Shown here one piece after another: positions 1 to 5,630 of a stretch of DNA of 10,928 nt; the first letter of the stretch is position 1; the number at the start of each line of letters is the position of its first letter. This DNA comes from Jeotgalicoccus sp. (GTDB lineage Bacteria; Bacillota; Bacilli; Staphylococcales; Salinicoccaceae): NCBI GenBank assembly GCA_003513765.1, contig DONT01000009.1, forward strand, positions 116,184 to 127,111. Reading direction: 5' to 3'. The position numbers and the translations under genes are program-made. Below the pieces are notes generated by a model that saw only the letters and a program-made list of their open reading frames with translations, did no database searches and was not told the DNA's origin.

Positions 1-23
1 AGCTACCACTGCTCCATCCCGCG
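1..23 (-). tRNA. tRNA-Met initiator (fMet), 5' part only, cut by window edge
   Basis: Read on the minus strand from position 23, the sequence begins CGCGGGATGGAGCAGTGG and continues into GTAGCT at the edge. This matches the acceptor strand and D-arm of bacterial initiator tRNA. C1 is the usual unpaired initiator base, and A11 in the GGAGC D-stem strand is the initiator-type purine at that position (elongators normally have a pyrimidine there). The anticodon lies outside the window, so identity rests on the 5' third only. Confidence 0.65.
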
Positions 24-60
24 CCAATATTATTTAACATATATTTAATGTCTGTTATAT

Positions 61-89
61 ATACTATAGGTTTAACTAGAATATTTCAA
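61..89 (-). promoter_or_regulatory. Candidate sigma-A promoter for the truncated tRNA
   Basis: On the minus strand TTGAAA (89-84) and TAGTAT (66-61) are separated by 17 bp and point at the tRNA, whose 5' end is about 38 bp downstream. The rest of 90-202 holds no other gene. A + strand promoter for the oxidoreductase must lie here but none stands out. Confidence 0.45.
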
Positions 90-202
90 GTCTTTTTAAC
101 CATTTTCATATAACAAATTTACACTTTCTTAATTATTGAAGTTTAACAGCTGATTTCTCTTTTTTTGGGTAAGGGTATTATATATTCTACAGTAGGGGTT
201 CT

Positions 203-1729
203 ATGAGCAATGATGTAAATCAATCGTACTGGTCAGCTTCCGTTGAGCTTCCAAAATTCACTGAACTTAAAGAGAATATAACTTCTCAAATAGTTATAGC
301 CGGCGGCGGCATCAGCGGTTTAATGAATGCGTACCAACTTGCTGTCAAAGGATATGAAGTGACATTAATTGAAGGCAATGAACTGGTCAGCGGCACTACA
401 GCAAATACAACTGCAAGAATAACTGCACAGCAGGGTTTAATTTACAGCCAGCTGAAAAGCCAGAAGGATGCAAATACAGCACAGTTATATTACGAATCTC
501 AAATGAGTGCAATTAAAGAAATTGAACGTATTGTTAACCAATATAATATTGATTGTGATTTTAAACGTGTGGACAGCGTAATTTATGCCGAACACGAAAA
601 ATCATTGAAAGATCTTAAAAAAGAAGAAAAAGTATATAAGGAACTTTCAATTGACGGTCACCTGACAACAAATGAACATGACCTTCCATTTGAAACAGCC
701 GGAGAACTTATTATGAAGAACCAAGCTGAATTCCACCCTCTTAAGTTTTTCCAAGGAATTATTGAAGTGCTTGAAGATTTAAATGTAACGATATATGAAC
801 ATACACGTGCTAAAAGCGCTGACGGCACTACTCTTACGACAGTAAATAATCATAGTATAGATTTTGAGTATTTGATTATCGCGACACACTTTCCATTCCT
901 CGATATTGAAAACTTTTACTTTAACAGTTTTAAAATCAGTTACGGCTACGGTCTCGTCGCAGAAACATCCACGCCAATACCGGAGCACCTTTCATTGAGC
1001 GGTCATGACGATGCCGGATTATCGATTAGAAACGTTGTGAAACCCGATAGTTCCCTGCCTGTACTTCTGTTCGCGGGACTTGGACACGGTTCATATGAAC
1101 AAAAGGATATGGCTATGCAGCTGTCTAAGCTCGAACATTACGCAGGACAGAAAACTGCAAACAAGGATACTTTGTATGCATACCGCGCACAAGATTTAAT
1201 GACTGCCGACTCCCTGCCTTTCATCGGTCATTTCAATAAGCAGAAGCAGAACTATTTCGTCGCAGCAGGTTTTAATAAATACGGTATGACAAACGGTGTA
1301 CTTTCTTCTATGATAATCAGTGATTTAATAGAAGGCAAAGATAATATGTATAAAGATCTGCTTGATCCCAGCCGTAAAAAAGGCACTTTCCAGCAGTTAA
1401 AACAGCACCTGACAAATCCCATCCACGTTGCAGAATCAGAAATAAAGAACATGGCTGAATCTCATCCTGATCTTAATGACCTGCATCTGGAAAAAGGTGA
1501 AGGTACAGTTGCAAGAGATGGAATGTCTAAAAAAGGTGTCTATCGTGATGAAGATAACTATTACGTCGTATCTAACCGCTGTACTCATATGGGCTGCAGT
1601 TTAGGCTGGAATAATGATGACAAGAATTGGGACTGTCCCTGCCACGGATCCAGATTCAATTACACAGGGAAAGTTATCGAAGGTCCGGCCACGGATAATC
1701 TTGATTCTGACATCAGACCATCCAAATAA
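203..1729 (+). CDS. yhfW: FAD-dependent oxidoreductase with C-terminal Rieske [2Fe-2S] domain (YhfW-like)
   Basis: Two-domain cytoplasmic redox protein of 508 residues, close to the length of B. subtilis YhfW. Residues 30-40 carry the dinucleotide-binding fingerprint GGGISG, with E57 at the end of the second strand as expected for FAD ribose binding. The GTTANTTARIT segment (64-74) is typical of DAO-type (DadA-like) flavoproteins. The C-terminus is a Rieske cluster site: C460-x-H462 and C478-x2-H481, plus C465 and C480 placed like the disulfide pair of classical Rieske proteins. Electrons presumably pass between FAD and the cluster, but the substrate is unknown. The start is supported by AGGGG at 194-198, with only 4 nt spacing. 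It is a single-gene unit ending in a terminator shared with the convergent MerR gene. The family assignment is firm; the reaction is not. Confidence 0.9.
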   Translation: MSNDVNQSYWSASVELPKFTELKENITSQIVIAGGGISGLMNAYQLAVKGYEVTLIEGNELVSGTTANTTARITAQQGLIYSQLKSQKDANTAQLYYESQMSAIKEIERIVNQYNIDCDFKRVDSVIYAEHEKSLKDLKKEEKVYKELSIDGHLTTNEHDLPFETAGELIMKNQAEFHPLKFFQGIIEVLEDLNVTIYEHTRAKSADGTTLTTVNNHSIDFEYLIIATHFPFLDIENFYFNSFKISYGYGLVAETSTPIPEHLSLSGHDDAGLSIRNVVKPDSSLPVLLFAGLGHGSYEQKDMAMQLSKLEHYAGQKTANKDTLYAYRAQDLMTADSLPFIGHFNKQKQNYFVAAGFNKYGMTNGVLSSMIISDLIEGKDNMYKDLLDPSRKKGTFQQLKQHLTNPIHVAESEIKNMAESHPDLNDLHLEKGEGTVARDGMSKKGVYRDEDNYYVVSNRCTHMGCSLGWNNDDKNWDCPCHGSRFNYTGKVIEGPATDNLDSDIRPSK

Positions 1730-1758
1730 ATTAATCCCCATTCCGGGGATTAATTTTT
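1730..1758. terminator. Bidirectional intrinsic terminator between yhfW and the MerR gene
   Basis: Perfect 10-bp stem ATTAATCCCC (1730-1739) / GGGGATTAAT (1745-1754) with a 5-nt loop and a T-run on the + strand; the minus strand has an AT-rich tail. The MerR stop codon (1750-1752) lies inside the hairpin. Confidence 0.85.
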
Positions 1759-2481
1759 ATGATTTTCATAGTAAATACTCATTGCCTGCTGCATAAATTG
1801 AGCTAGTCCGTCTCCAAATTTATTTATATTTTTAGTGAATCTCTCGTCTTCGACATACATATCTCCAAGACCTTTAAACATTTCTGGAGAATAGTCTCCT
1901 ATTTCATTTAGAAATTCATACCACTCATGAATTTGCTGTTGAGCATCCTCTGATGCTGGTTCCAGATGTCTGACATTGGCTAGTTCTGTATAAATTTCAT
2001 TGAATCTCCGTTCCGCTTCTTTTGTTCCCGTCTTTTTTAAGTTTTGCTTAGATTTATCAACTGCATCACTACCCCATTTCTCTTTTGCTTCTTCTTCATA
2101 GGGATTGTGCGAAAAATCCACACCTTCAAATTTCTCTTCATTTGTCATCATCATCTCTCCTTTTTCACTGATGATTGTTTTATCTATCAGTTTCAATATG
2201 CTATTTAGTCTCGCCTGCTCCTTCAAAATGATACTTTTTTGTATCTGCAGTGCTTCTGTTTTATCATAATACGGACTGTCCAGAATTTCTTTAATCTGCG
2301 TAAGTTTAAAATTCAGCTGTCTGAAGAACAGTATTTGCTGCAGTCTTGAAATATCTGTATCTGCATACTCACGGTAGCCATTTACTTTATTTGTATCAGG
2401 TGTCAGCAATCCGATTTTATCGTAATGATGCAGCGTTCTGACGCTCACACCTGCAATGTCTGCCAGTTCTTTAATTTTCAT
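1750..2481 (-). CDS. MerR-family regulator with TipAS ligand-binding domain
   Basis: Transcription activator of the TipA class. Residues 1-70 form the MerR winged helix-turn-helix (IKELADIAGVSVRTLHHYDK, then GLLTP and NGYREY). Residues about 75-112 look like the dimerising coiled coil, and about 115-243 match the TipAS antibiotic-recognition domain. Family members bind hydrophobic peptides or drugs in the C-terminal domain and twist an over-long promoter spacer. I chose the ATG at 2481 over an in-frame GTG at 2490. The SD-like AGAGGTGAGG lies directly before this ATG and would overlap the GTG. No transporter or drug target gene is adjacent; the only visible candidate target is its own promoter, which has a 19-bp spacer. 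The neighbouring nuclease is divergent and may share the intergenic region. The ligand is unknown. Confidence 0.88.
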   Translation of the reverse strand: MKIKELADIAGVSVRTLHHYDKIGLLTPDTNKVNGYREYADTDISRLQQILFFRQLNFKLTQIKEILDSPYYDKTEALQIQKSIILKEQARLNSILKLIDKTIISEKGEMMMTNEEKFEGVDFSHNPYEEEAKEKWGSDAVDKSKQNLKKTGTKEAERRFNEIYTELANVRHLEPASEDAQQQIHEWYEFLNEIGDYSPEMFKGLGDMYVEDERFTKNINKFGDGLAQFMQQAMSIYYENHKN

Positions 2482-2502
2482 ATCCCTCACCTCTTAATTT
2501 CG

Positions 2503-2539
2503 AGTATAAACGATGACGCTACGTTATGGTCAACGTCAA
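2503..2539 (-). promoter_or_regulatory. MerR-type promoter/operator with 19-bp spacer
   Basis: On the minus strand TTGACC (2533-2528) and TATACT (2508-2503) are 19 bp apart. That over-long spacer is the hallmark of promoters activated by MerR regulators. A dyad AACG-N9-CGTT sits in the spacer, and a second pair ACGTT-N6-AACGT covers the -35 box. An overlapping TTGACG (2539-2534) is an alternative -35. Confidence 0.7.
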
Positions 2540-2610
2540 TTTTATTATTGTTTTAACAGGGTATAAACTATAAGATAGAATTAATATTTACTATAAGAGG
2601 ATGATAATCA

Positions 2611-3177
2611 ATGGCACCGCAAAACGACAGAAAAAATAATAAATTTATCCGCCCGAGACATTTAAAAAAATTGGGACTCCCCGGGATGATTGTAATACTG
2701 TTATTATTTATCGGTGTAACTGTCTATAATGATAATTTCGCTGGTGAAGATACTGAACAGGAAACAACTGCCGATAATGAAGTCACAGTGGATCAGCACA
2801 TCGATGGTGATACGACACGTTTTAACTACAATGGCAGTTCTGAGAGCTTCAGATACTTAATTATTAATACGCCGGAAATCGGCAGAGACGGCGAGCAGGA
2901 TGAGCCGTACGCACAAGAAGCATTTGAAAGAACTCAGGAACTGCTGGATAACGCTGATACGATTACAGTGGAATTCGATGAAGAAGAAAAAGACCACTAT
3001 GACCGTTACTTGGCGTATGTATATGCAGATGATGAGATGGTTAATGAAGTACTCGTTCAGGAAGGACTCGCTTCTGTAGATTATGTGCATCCCCCAAACG
3101 ATAAATATGAGGACCTGCTGAAAGAAGCTGAACAGCAAGCTAAAAATGAAGGTCTTGGAATTTGGTCAGATCAATAA
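2611..3177 (+). CDS. Thermonuclease-family (SNase) protein, membrane-anchored
   Basis: Staphylococcal-nuclease-fold protein of 188 residues. A basic N-terminus is followed by one hydrophobic segment (about 23-39) without a clear signal-peptidase site, so an extracellular enzyme tethered to the membrane is likely, after an acidic linker (45-58). SNase landmarks map well: D65-G-D67-T68 (Nuc D19/D21/T22), R81 (R35), E89 (E43, general base) and R132 in HYDRYLAYVYAD (R87). The calcium ligand D40 of Nuc is replaced by N86 in INTPE. The C-terminal part (MVNEVLVQEGLASV, then GIWS) is close to S. aureus Nuc. The start is supported by AAGAGG at 2595-2600. Expected role: calcium-dependent DNA/RNA cleavage at the cell surface. 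Activity is less certain because of the D-to-N change. Confidence 0.87.
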   Translation: MAPQNDRKNNKFIRPRHLKKLGLPGMIVILLLFIGVTVYNDNFAGEDTEQETTADNEVTVDQHIDGDTTRFNYNGSSESFRYLIINTPEIGRDGEQDEPYAQEAFERTQELLDNADTITVEFDEEEKDHYDRYLAYVYADDEMVNEVLVQEGLASVDYVHPPNDKYEDLLKEAEQQAKNEGLGIWSDQ

Positions 3178-3179
3178 AA

Positions 3180-3212
3180 AAACTGGGAGTCCTAATTCAG
3201 GACTCCCAGTTT
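3180..3212. terminator. Bidirectional terminator between nuclease and HxlR genes
   Basis: Perfect 14-bp stem 3180-3193 / 3199-3212 (core ACTGGGAGTCC) with loop AATTC. The minus strand has a run of seven T directly after the stem, so it is strongest for the HxlR gene. Confidence 0.88.
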
Positions 3213-3217
3213 CTGCT

Positions 3218-3547
3218 TTATGCTTCTACTTTGCTATCAGACTCTATCCAGTTCTGCGACCATTTCTCAATATCTTTTAACACAGGTTCAAGTGAATGAC
3301 CTTTTTCTGTTAAAGTATATTTAATAACAACAGGCGTTTCCGGAATAACTTCACGGTTGATAAGGCCTTCCTGTTCCATGCTTTTCAGACGATCTGATAA
3401 TACTTTGCCGCTGACACCGGTTGCTGCCTGAATTTCACCGAATCTGGAATTACCATCCAGCATTTGATAAATAAGCAGAGCAGTCCATCTTTGGCTTAAT
3501 ATATTTACCGCTTTTTCAAAGCGCGGGCACATTTCATTCTTGGACAT
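3218..3547 (-). CDS. HxlR-family redox/quinone-sensing repressor (CatR/QsrR-like)
   Basis: Small winged-helix repressor, 109 residues. The N-terminus has a single cysteine, C7, in MCPRFEKAVNILSQRW. This is the position of the redox/electrophile-sensing cysteine of YodB (C6), CatR (C7) and QsrR (C5). The DNA-binding region follows (RFGEIQAATGVSGKVLSDRLKSME) with a wing ending in KYTLTEKG. There is no other cysteine, as in one-Cys CatR. I chose the ATG at 3547 over an upstream in-frame GTG at 3556: AAGGAG (3562-3557) abuts that GTG but sits 9 nt from the ATG, and the ATG places the cysteine exactly at 7. It is divergent from catE, the same pairing of functions as CatR-catDE in Bacillus, so it probably represses catE until a quinone or aldehyde modifies C7. 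Confidence 0.85.
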   Translation of the reverse strand: MSKNEMCPRFEKAVNILSQRWTALLIYQMLDGNSRFGEIQAATGVSGKVLSDRLKSMEQEGLINREVIPETPVVIKYTLTEKGHSLEPVLKDIEKWSQNWIESDSKVEA

Positions 3548-3596
3548 ATACACCACTCCTTATTAAAATATAATAGCATAAAAAAGCATATATTAA

Positions 3597-3614
3597 AAGT
3601 AAAATTAATTACTT
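3597..3614. promoter_or_regulatory. Palindromic operator candidate for the HxlR regulator
   Basis: Perfect inverted repeat AAGTAA-N6-TTACTT. Its right arm overlaps the first two bases of the catE -35 box, so a bound dimer would block RNA polymerase. Assignment to the HxlR protein is inferred from position. Confidence 0.55.
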
Positions 3615-3641
3615 GCCACAACCTGATAATTAATATATACT
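3613..3641 (+). promoter_or_regulatory. Sigma-A promoter of catE
   Basis: TTGCCA (3613-3618), 17-bp spacer, TATACT (3636-3641). It lies 34 bp upstream of the catE start codon, and AGGAGG at 3664-3669 gives the ribosome-binding site. Confidence 0.75.
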
Positions 3642-3675
3642 TAGTTACATAAAGTTACCAATTAGGAGGATTACT

Positions 3676-4539
3676 ATGACATTTCATAACAATAACGCGA
3701 CATATGTAGAAACAGTATCATTAAATATAAAAGACCTTAATCGTTCTTTAGAGTTTTACACTAATATAATCGGGCTTACAGTAAAAGAACAGGACGGCAC
3801 ACGTGCTGAACTGACTGCAGACGGAGAAAATGTTCTGCTTATTTTAAACCAGGTCGATAAAGAGCGCACACATCCGCGTGCTGCAGGATTATATCACTTT
3901 GCACTGCTTCTCCCTACTAGAGAAGACCTTGCATTAATAACAATGCACCTGGCTGCAAAGAGAATACCTTTAGGCTCAGCAGACCATCACGTGAGTGAAG
4001 CACTCTATTTAGATGATCCAGACGGCAACGGTATTGAGATTTATATCGATAGAGAGCCTGAGCACTGGATTTGGAATGACGGTCAGGTACACATGGTTAC
4101 TGATCCGTTAAATGCAGAAGACCTGCTGAAAGACAGACCCGCCCCTGCAGACTTTAAAGGATTACCGAAAGATACTATAATGGGACACGTTCACCTTCAC
4201 GTCAGCGAACTGCAAAAGACTGATGAGTTTTACACAGAAGGCCTCGGCTTTGAAGTAATTCTCAATTTCGGAGGTCAGGCGCTATTCATGGCAACTGAGA
4301 AATACCACCATCATATTGCAGCGAACGTCTGGAACGGTCTTGGGGCACCGGCACCTGAAAAAGGCAGTATCGGTCTTGATTACTACACTGTAATATATCC
4401 ATCTAACGAAGCATTAAACAAAGCTGTATCAAGACTTACGGAACTCGGCTTCACTGCTGAACAGGAAGAAGGATACGTTCTGACAGCTGACCCTTCAGGC
4501 AGCCATATCAGAATGCAGACACATAAAAGTCACAATTAA
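3676..4539 (+). CDS. catE: CatE-like catechol 2,3-dioxygenase / VOC-superfamily protein
   Basis: Two-module VOC (glyoxalase/extradiol dioxygenase fold) protein of 287 residues that closely recalls B. subtilis CatE (AELTADG, GLYHFA, HVSEALYL, DPDGNGIE, HLHVS, YHHHI, LDYYTV). Expected role is ring-opening of catechols or detoxification of quinone-type electrophiles, using Fe(II) or Mn(II), in the cytoplasm. Module 1 spans about 10-125 with H74 and E121. Module 2 spans about 168-282 with the H171/H173/H175 cluster and H211-H213. The glutamate that closes the usual His-His-Glu triad in module 2 is replaced (R279 aligns with E121). The start has AGGAGG with 6-nt spacing. It is divergent from the HxlR regulator. 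No catD-type DoxX gene follows; the next element is an sRNA candidate, whose terminator would also end catE transcripts. Confidence 0.88.
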   Translation: MTFHNNNATYVETVSLNIKDLNRSLEFYTNIIGLTVKEQDGTRAELTADGENVLLILNQVDKERTHPRAAGLYHFALLLPTREDLALITMHLAAKRIPLGSADHHVSEALYLDDPDGNGIEIYIDREPEHWIWNDGQVHMVTDPLNAEDLLKDRPAPADFKGLPKDTIMGHVHLHVSELQKTDEFYTEGLGFEVILNFGGQALFMATEKYHHHIAANVWNGLGAPAPEKGSIGLDYYTVIYPSNEALNKAVSRLTELGFTAEQEEGYVLTADPSGSHIRMQTHKSHN

Positions 4540-4540
4540 T

Positions 4541-4555
4541 TGAAAGAGATTCTCA
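4541..4555. promoter_or_regulatory. Second, weaker Fur-like site
   Basis: TGAAAGAGATTCTCA matches the 7-1-7 Fur consensus at 11 of 15 positions, counting a central G as a match. It begins just after the catE stop codon and lies upstream of the sRNA promoter. The half-site ATTCTCAAT (4549-4557) recurs exactly 21 bp downstream at 4570-4578, inside the promoter spacer. Confidence 0.4.
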
Positions 4556-4562
4556 ATTAGGG

Positions 4563-4592
4563 TTGACTCATTCTCAATAAGTATTGTATATT
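4563..4592 (+). promoter_or_regulatory. Sigma-A promoter of the Fur-controlled sRNA
   Basis: TTGACT (4563-4568), 18-bp spacer, TATATT (4587-4592). This predicts transcription starting near 4598-4600. Confidence 0.75.
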
Positions 4593-4598
4593 AGTAAT

Positions 4599-4613
4599 TG
4601 AAAATGATTATCA
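4599..4613. promoter_or_regulatory. Fur box at the sRNA start site
   Basis: TGAAAATGATTATCA matches the Bacillus/Staphylococcus 7-1-7 Fur box TGATAATnATTATCA at every position but one. It covers the predicted +1, a position from which Fur-Fe(II) would repress. Confidence 0.8.
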
Positions 4614-4690
4614 GTTAGAAATTAATAGGCCCCCTCTTATTAATAAAAAATCATTTTCAGCTACTTTAATCTAATGTACGCACATTTATA

Positions 4691-4723
4691 AAGCCATACC
4701 CAGACCCAGGGTATGGCTTTTTT
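4691..4723 (+). terminator. Intrinsic terminator of the sRNA (and of catE)
   Basis: Perfect 11-bp stem AAGCCATACCC (4691-4701) / GGGTATGGCTT (4709-4719), 7-nt loop AGACCCA, and a six-T tail. Confidence 0.9.
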
Positions 4724-4773
4724 AATTTACTTGTTTACAATGGCAGTAACCACTCAAGAAAAGAGGATTCTCT

Positions 4774-5217
4774 ATGACTTTTAAATCAAAGATTGATTTT
4801 TCCTTCAGTATTATGATGATTATCTCTATTGCTGCTGTTGCAGCAGCAGGATTTTTCCCATTCTTTCTGGATAATCCGGTACCATTGTCGGCTGCTGTTA
4901 TAATTTTTGTAATTATCATACCGATTATTCTGCTGCTTATATTGATGACTTTTAATACCCGATATACTTTTCACGATGATTATCTGCATGCAAAATCTGT
5001 AATTTTCGGCAGCAAAATCCCTTACAGAGATATTTTCAAAGTGCATCCGACTTCAAACTTCATCTCCGGTTACCGGATGATGACTTCTAAAGACGGCATC
5101 GAGATCCATTCGAGGAGCATTGCTTTCGGCAGCTTAAGAATTTCTCCCGAGAATAAGTCTTTATTCATCGAAGAACTAAAGAAACGTGCTCCTCATGCCG
5201 ATTATCAGGATATTTAA
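4774..5217 (+). CDS. YyaB-like PH-domain membrane protein (bPH_4 type)
   Basis: Small membrane protein of 147 residues. Two hydrophobic helices (about 11-29 and 39-59) form a hairpin anchor. They are followed by a cytoplasmic domain of about 85 residues with the pattern of YyaB-like bacterial PH domains: YTFHDDYLHAKS, KIPYRDIFKVHPTSN, DGIEI, and the ending RISPENKSLFIEELKKR. No enzymatic residues are visible and its role is unknown. The start is supported by AAGAGG at 4761-4766 with 7-nt spacing. It sits 50 bp downstream of the sRNA terminator with no convincing promoter in between. It could therefore depend on read-through from catE or the sRNA, or on a weak TACAAT element at 4736-4741. Confidence 0.78.
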   Translation: MTFKSKIDFSFSIMMIISIAAVAAAGFFPFFLDNPVPLSAAVIIFVIIIPIILLLILMTFNTRYTFHDDYLHAKSVIFGSKIPYRDIFKVHPTSNFISGYRMMTSKDGIEIHSRSIAFGSLRISPENKSLFIEELKKRAPHADYQDI

Positions 5218-5226
5218 GCATAAAAA

Positions 5227-5250
5227 AAGAGACAGCCGAGGCTGTCTCTT
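5227..5250. terminator. Terminator for cspA, shared with the PH-domain gene
   Basis: Perfect 11-bp stem 5227-5237 / 5240-5250 (GAGACAGCC core) with a tight GA loop. The minus strand continues with seven T, so it is chiefly the cspA terminator; the + strand has no U-run. Confidence 0.85.
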
Positions 5251-5262
5251 GAAAGCTTTATA

Positions 5263-5463
5263 TTAAACCGTAGTGACGTTAGTAGCTTGTGGGCCACGTT
5301 GTCCTTCTTCGATTTCAAAGTTAACTTTTTGTCCTTCTTCTAATGATTTGTAACCATCAGCTTGGATTGCTGAGAAGTGTACGAATACGTCGTCTCCAGC
5401 TTCCTGTTCGATAAATCCAAATCCTTTTTCTGAGTTAAACCATTTTACTGTTCCTTCGTTCAT
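5263..5463 (-). CDS. cspA: Major cold-shock protein (CspA family)
   Basis: A 66-residue single cold-shock domain, full length for the family and near-identical in pattern to S. aureus CspA. It contains GTVKWFNSEKGFGFI with RNP1 (KGFGFI), VFVHFSAI with RNP2 (VFVHF), and the closing RGPQATNV. It binds single-stranded RNA/DNA in the cytoplasm and melts RNA structure, and in S. aureus the protein also controls its own mRNA. The start is backed by AGGAGG (5477-5472). A leader of about 114 nt runs from a strong promoter and carries hairpins, one of them directly before the SD, which suggests post-transcriptional control. Confidence 0.97.
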   Translation of the reverse strand: MNEGTVKWFNSEKGFGFIEQEAGDDVFVHFSAIQADGYKSLEEGQKVNFEIEEGQRGPQATNVTTV

Positions 5464-5477
5464 AGAAAAAACCTCCT

Positions 5478-5491
5478 AGTGCTTTTGCACT
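5478..5491 (-). promoter_or_regulatory. Leader hairpin adjoining the cspA Shine-Dalgarno
   Basis: On the minus strand AGTGC-AAAA-GCACT forms a 5-bp stem whose 3' end directly touches the AGGAGG site. This is a candidate element for temperature- or CspA-dependent access to the SD. A second dyad, TTAAGA-N5-TCTTAA, lies at 5566-5582 near the transcript start. Confidence 0.45.
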
Positions 5492-5583
5492 TAAATATTT
5501 GCAATTGTTAATGTAAAAATTTTAAGAGTTTTTCAAACGAATGAAACAATTAAAATATTTGTTGATTAAGAACTACTCTTAAG

Positions 5584-5612
5584 ATACTACAGGAGTTTTG
5601 TGTGAAAGTCAA
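5584..5612 (-). promoter_or_regulatory. Sigma-A promoter of cspA
   Basis: On the minus strand TTGACT (5612-5607), 17-bp spacer, TAGTAT (5589-5584). Predicted start near 5577 gives a leader of roughly 114 nt. The -35 lies only about 20 bp past the stop codon of the kinase gene, with no terminator between the two genes. Confidence 0.75.
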
Positions 5613-5630
5613 CTGTTTGTGGAAATATTT

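Larger units (their letters stand above)
4599..4723 (+). ncRNA. Candidate Fur-regulated small RNA, C-rich loop (FsrA/IsrR-like)
   Basis: Between a clear promoter and a strong intrinsic terminator lie about 125 nt with no ORF that has a ribosome-binding site. The RNA folds well by eye. An outer stem pairs 4599-4609 with 4649-4659 (11 bp, GAAAATGATT/AATCATTTTC core). Inside it, a hairpin pairs 4621-4629 with 4636-4644, with the six-base loop CCCCCU. A single-stranded linker and the terminator hairpin follow. Fur control plus a C-rich unpaired loop able to pair with Shine-Dalgarno sequences are the features of FsrA (B. subtilis) and IsrR (S. aureus), which shut down iron-consuming proteins in iron starvation. 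Homology by sequence is not claimed. The alternative is a leader/attenuator of the downstream PH-domain gene, since the terminator precedes it. No expression evidence is available. Confidence 0.68.

Noticed and set aside
141..172. GTTTAA and GGGTAA as a sigma-B promoter for the Rieske flavoprotein
   Set aside because: The spacer is 20 bp, well beyond the 12-15 bp sigma-B uses. A second GGGTAT at 173-178 has only a poor GATTTC as -35.
2482..2490. GTG at 2490 as the MerR start
   Set aside because: It overlaps the SD-like AGAGGTGAGG, which is correctly placed for the ATG at 2481, and the family usually begins directly at the helix-turn-helix.
4605..4619. Tiny ORF ATG-ATT-ATC-AGT-TAG inside the sRNA
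   Set aside because: Four codons, no ribosome-binding site, and it lies within the Fur box and stem; no sign of translation.
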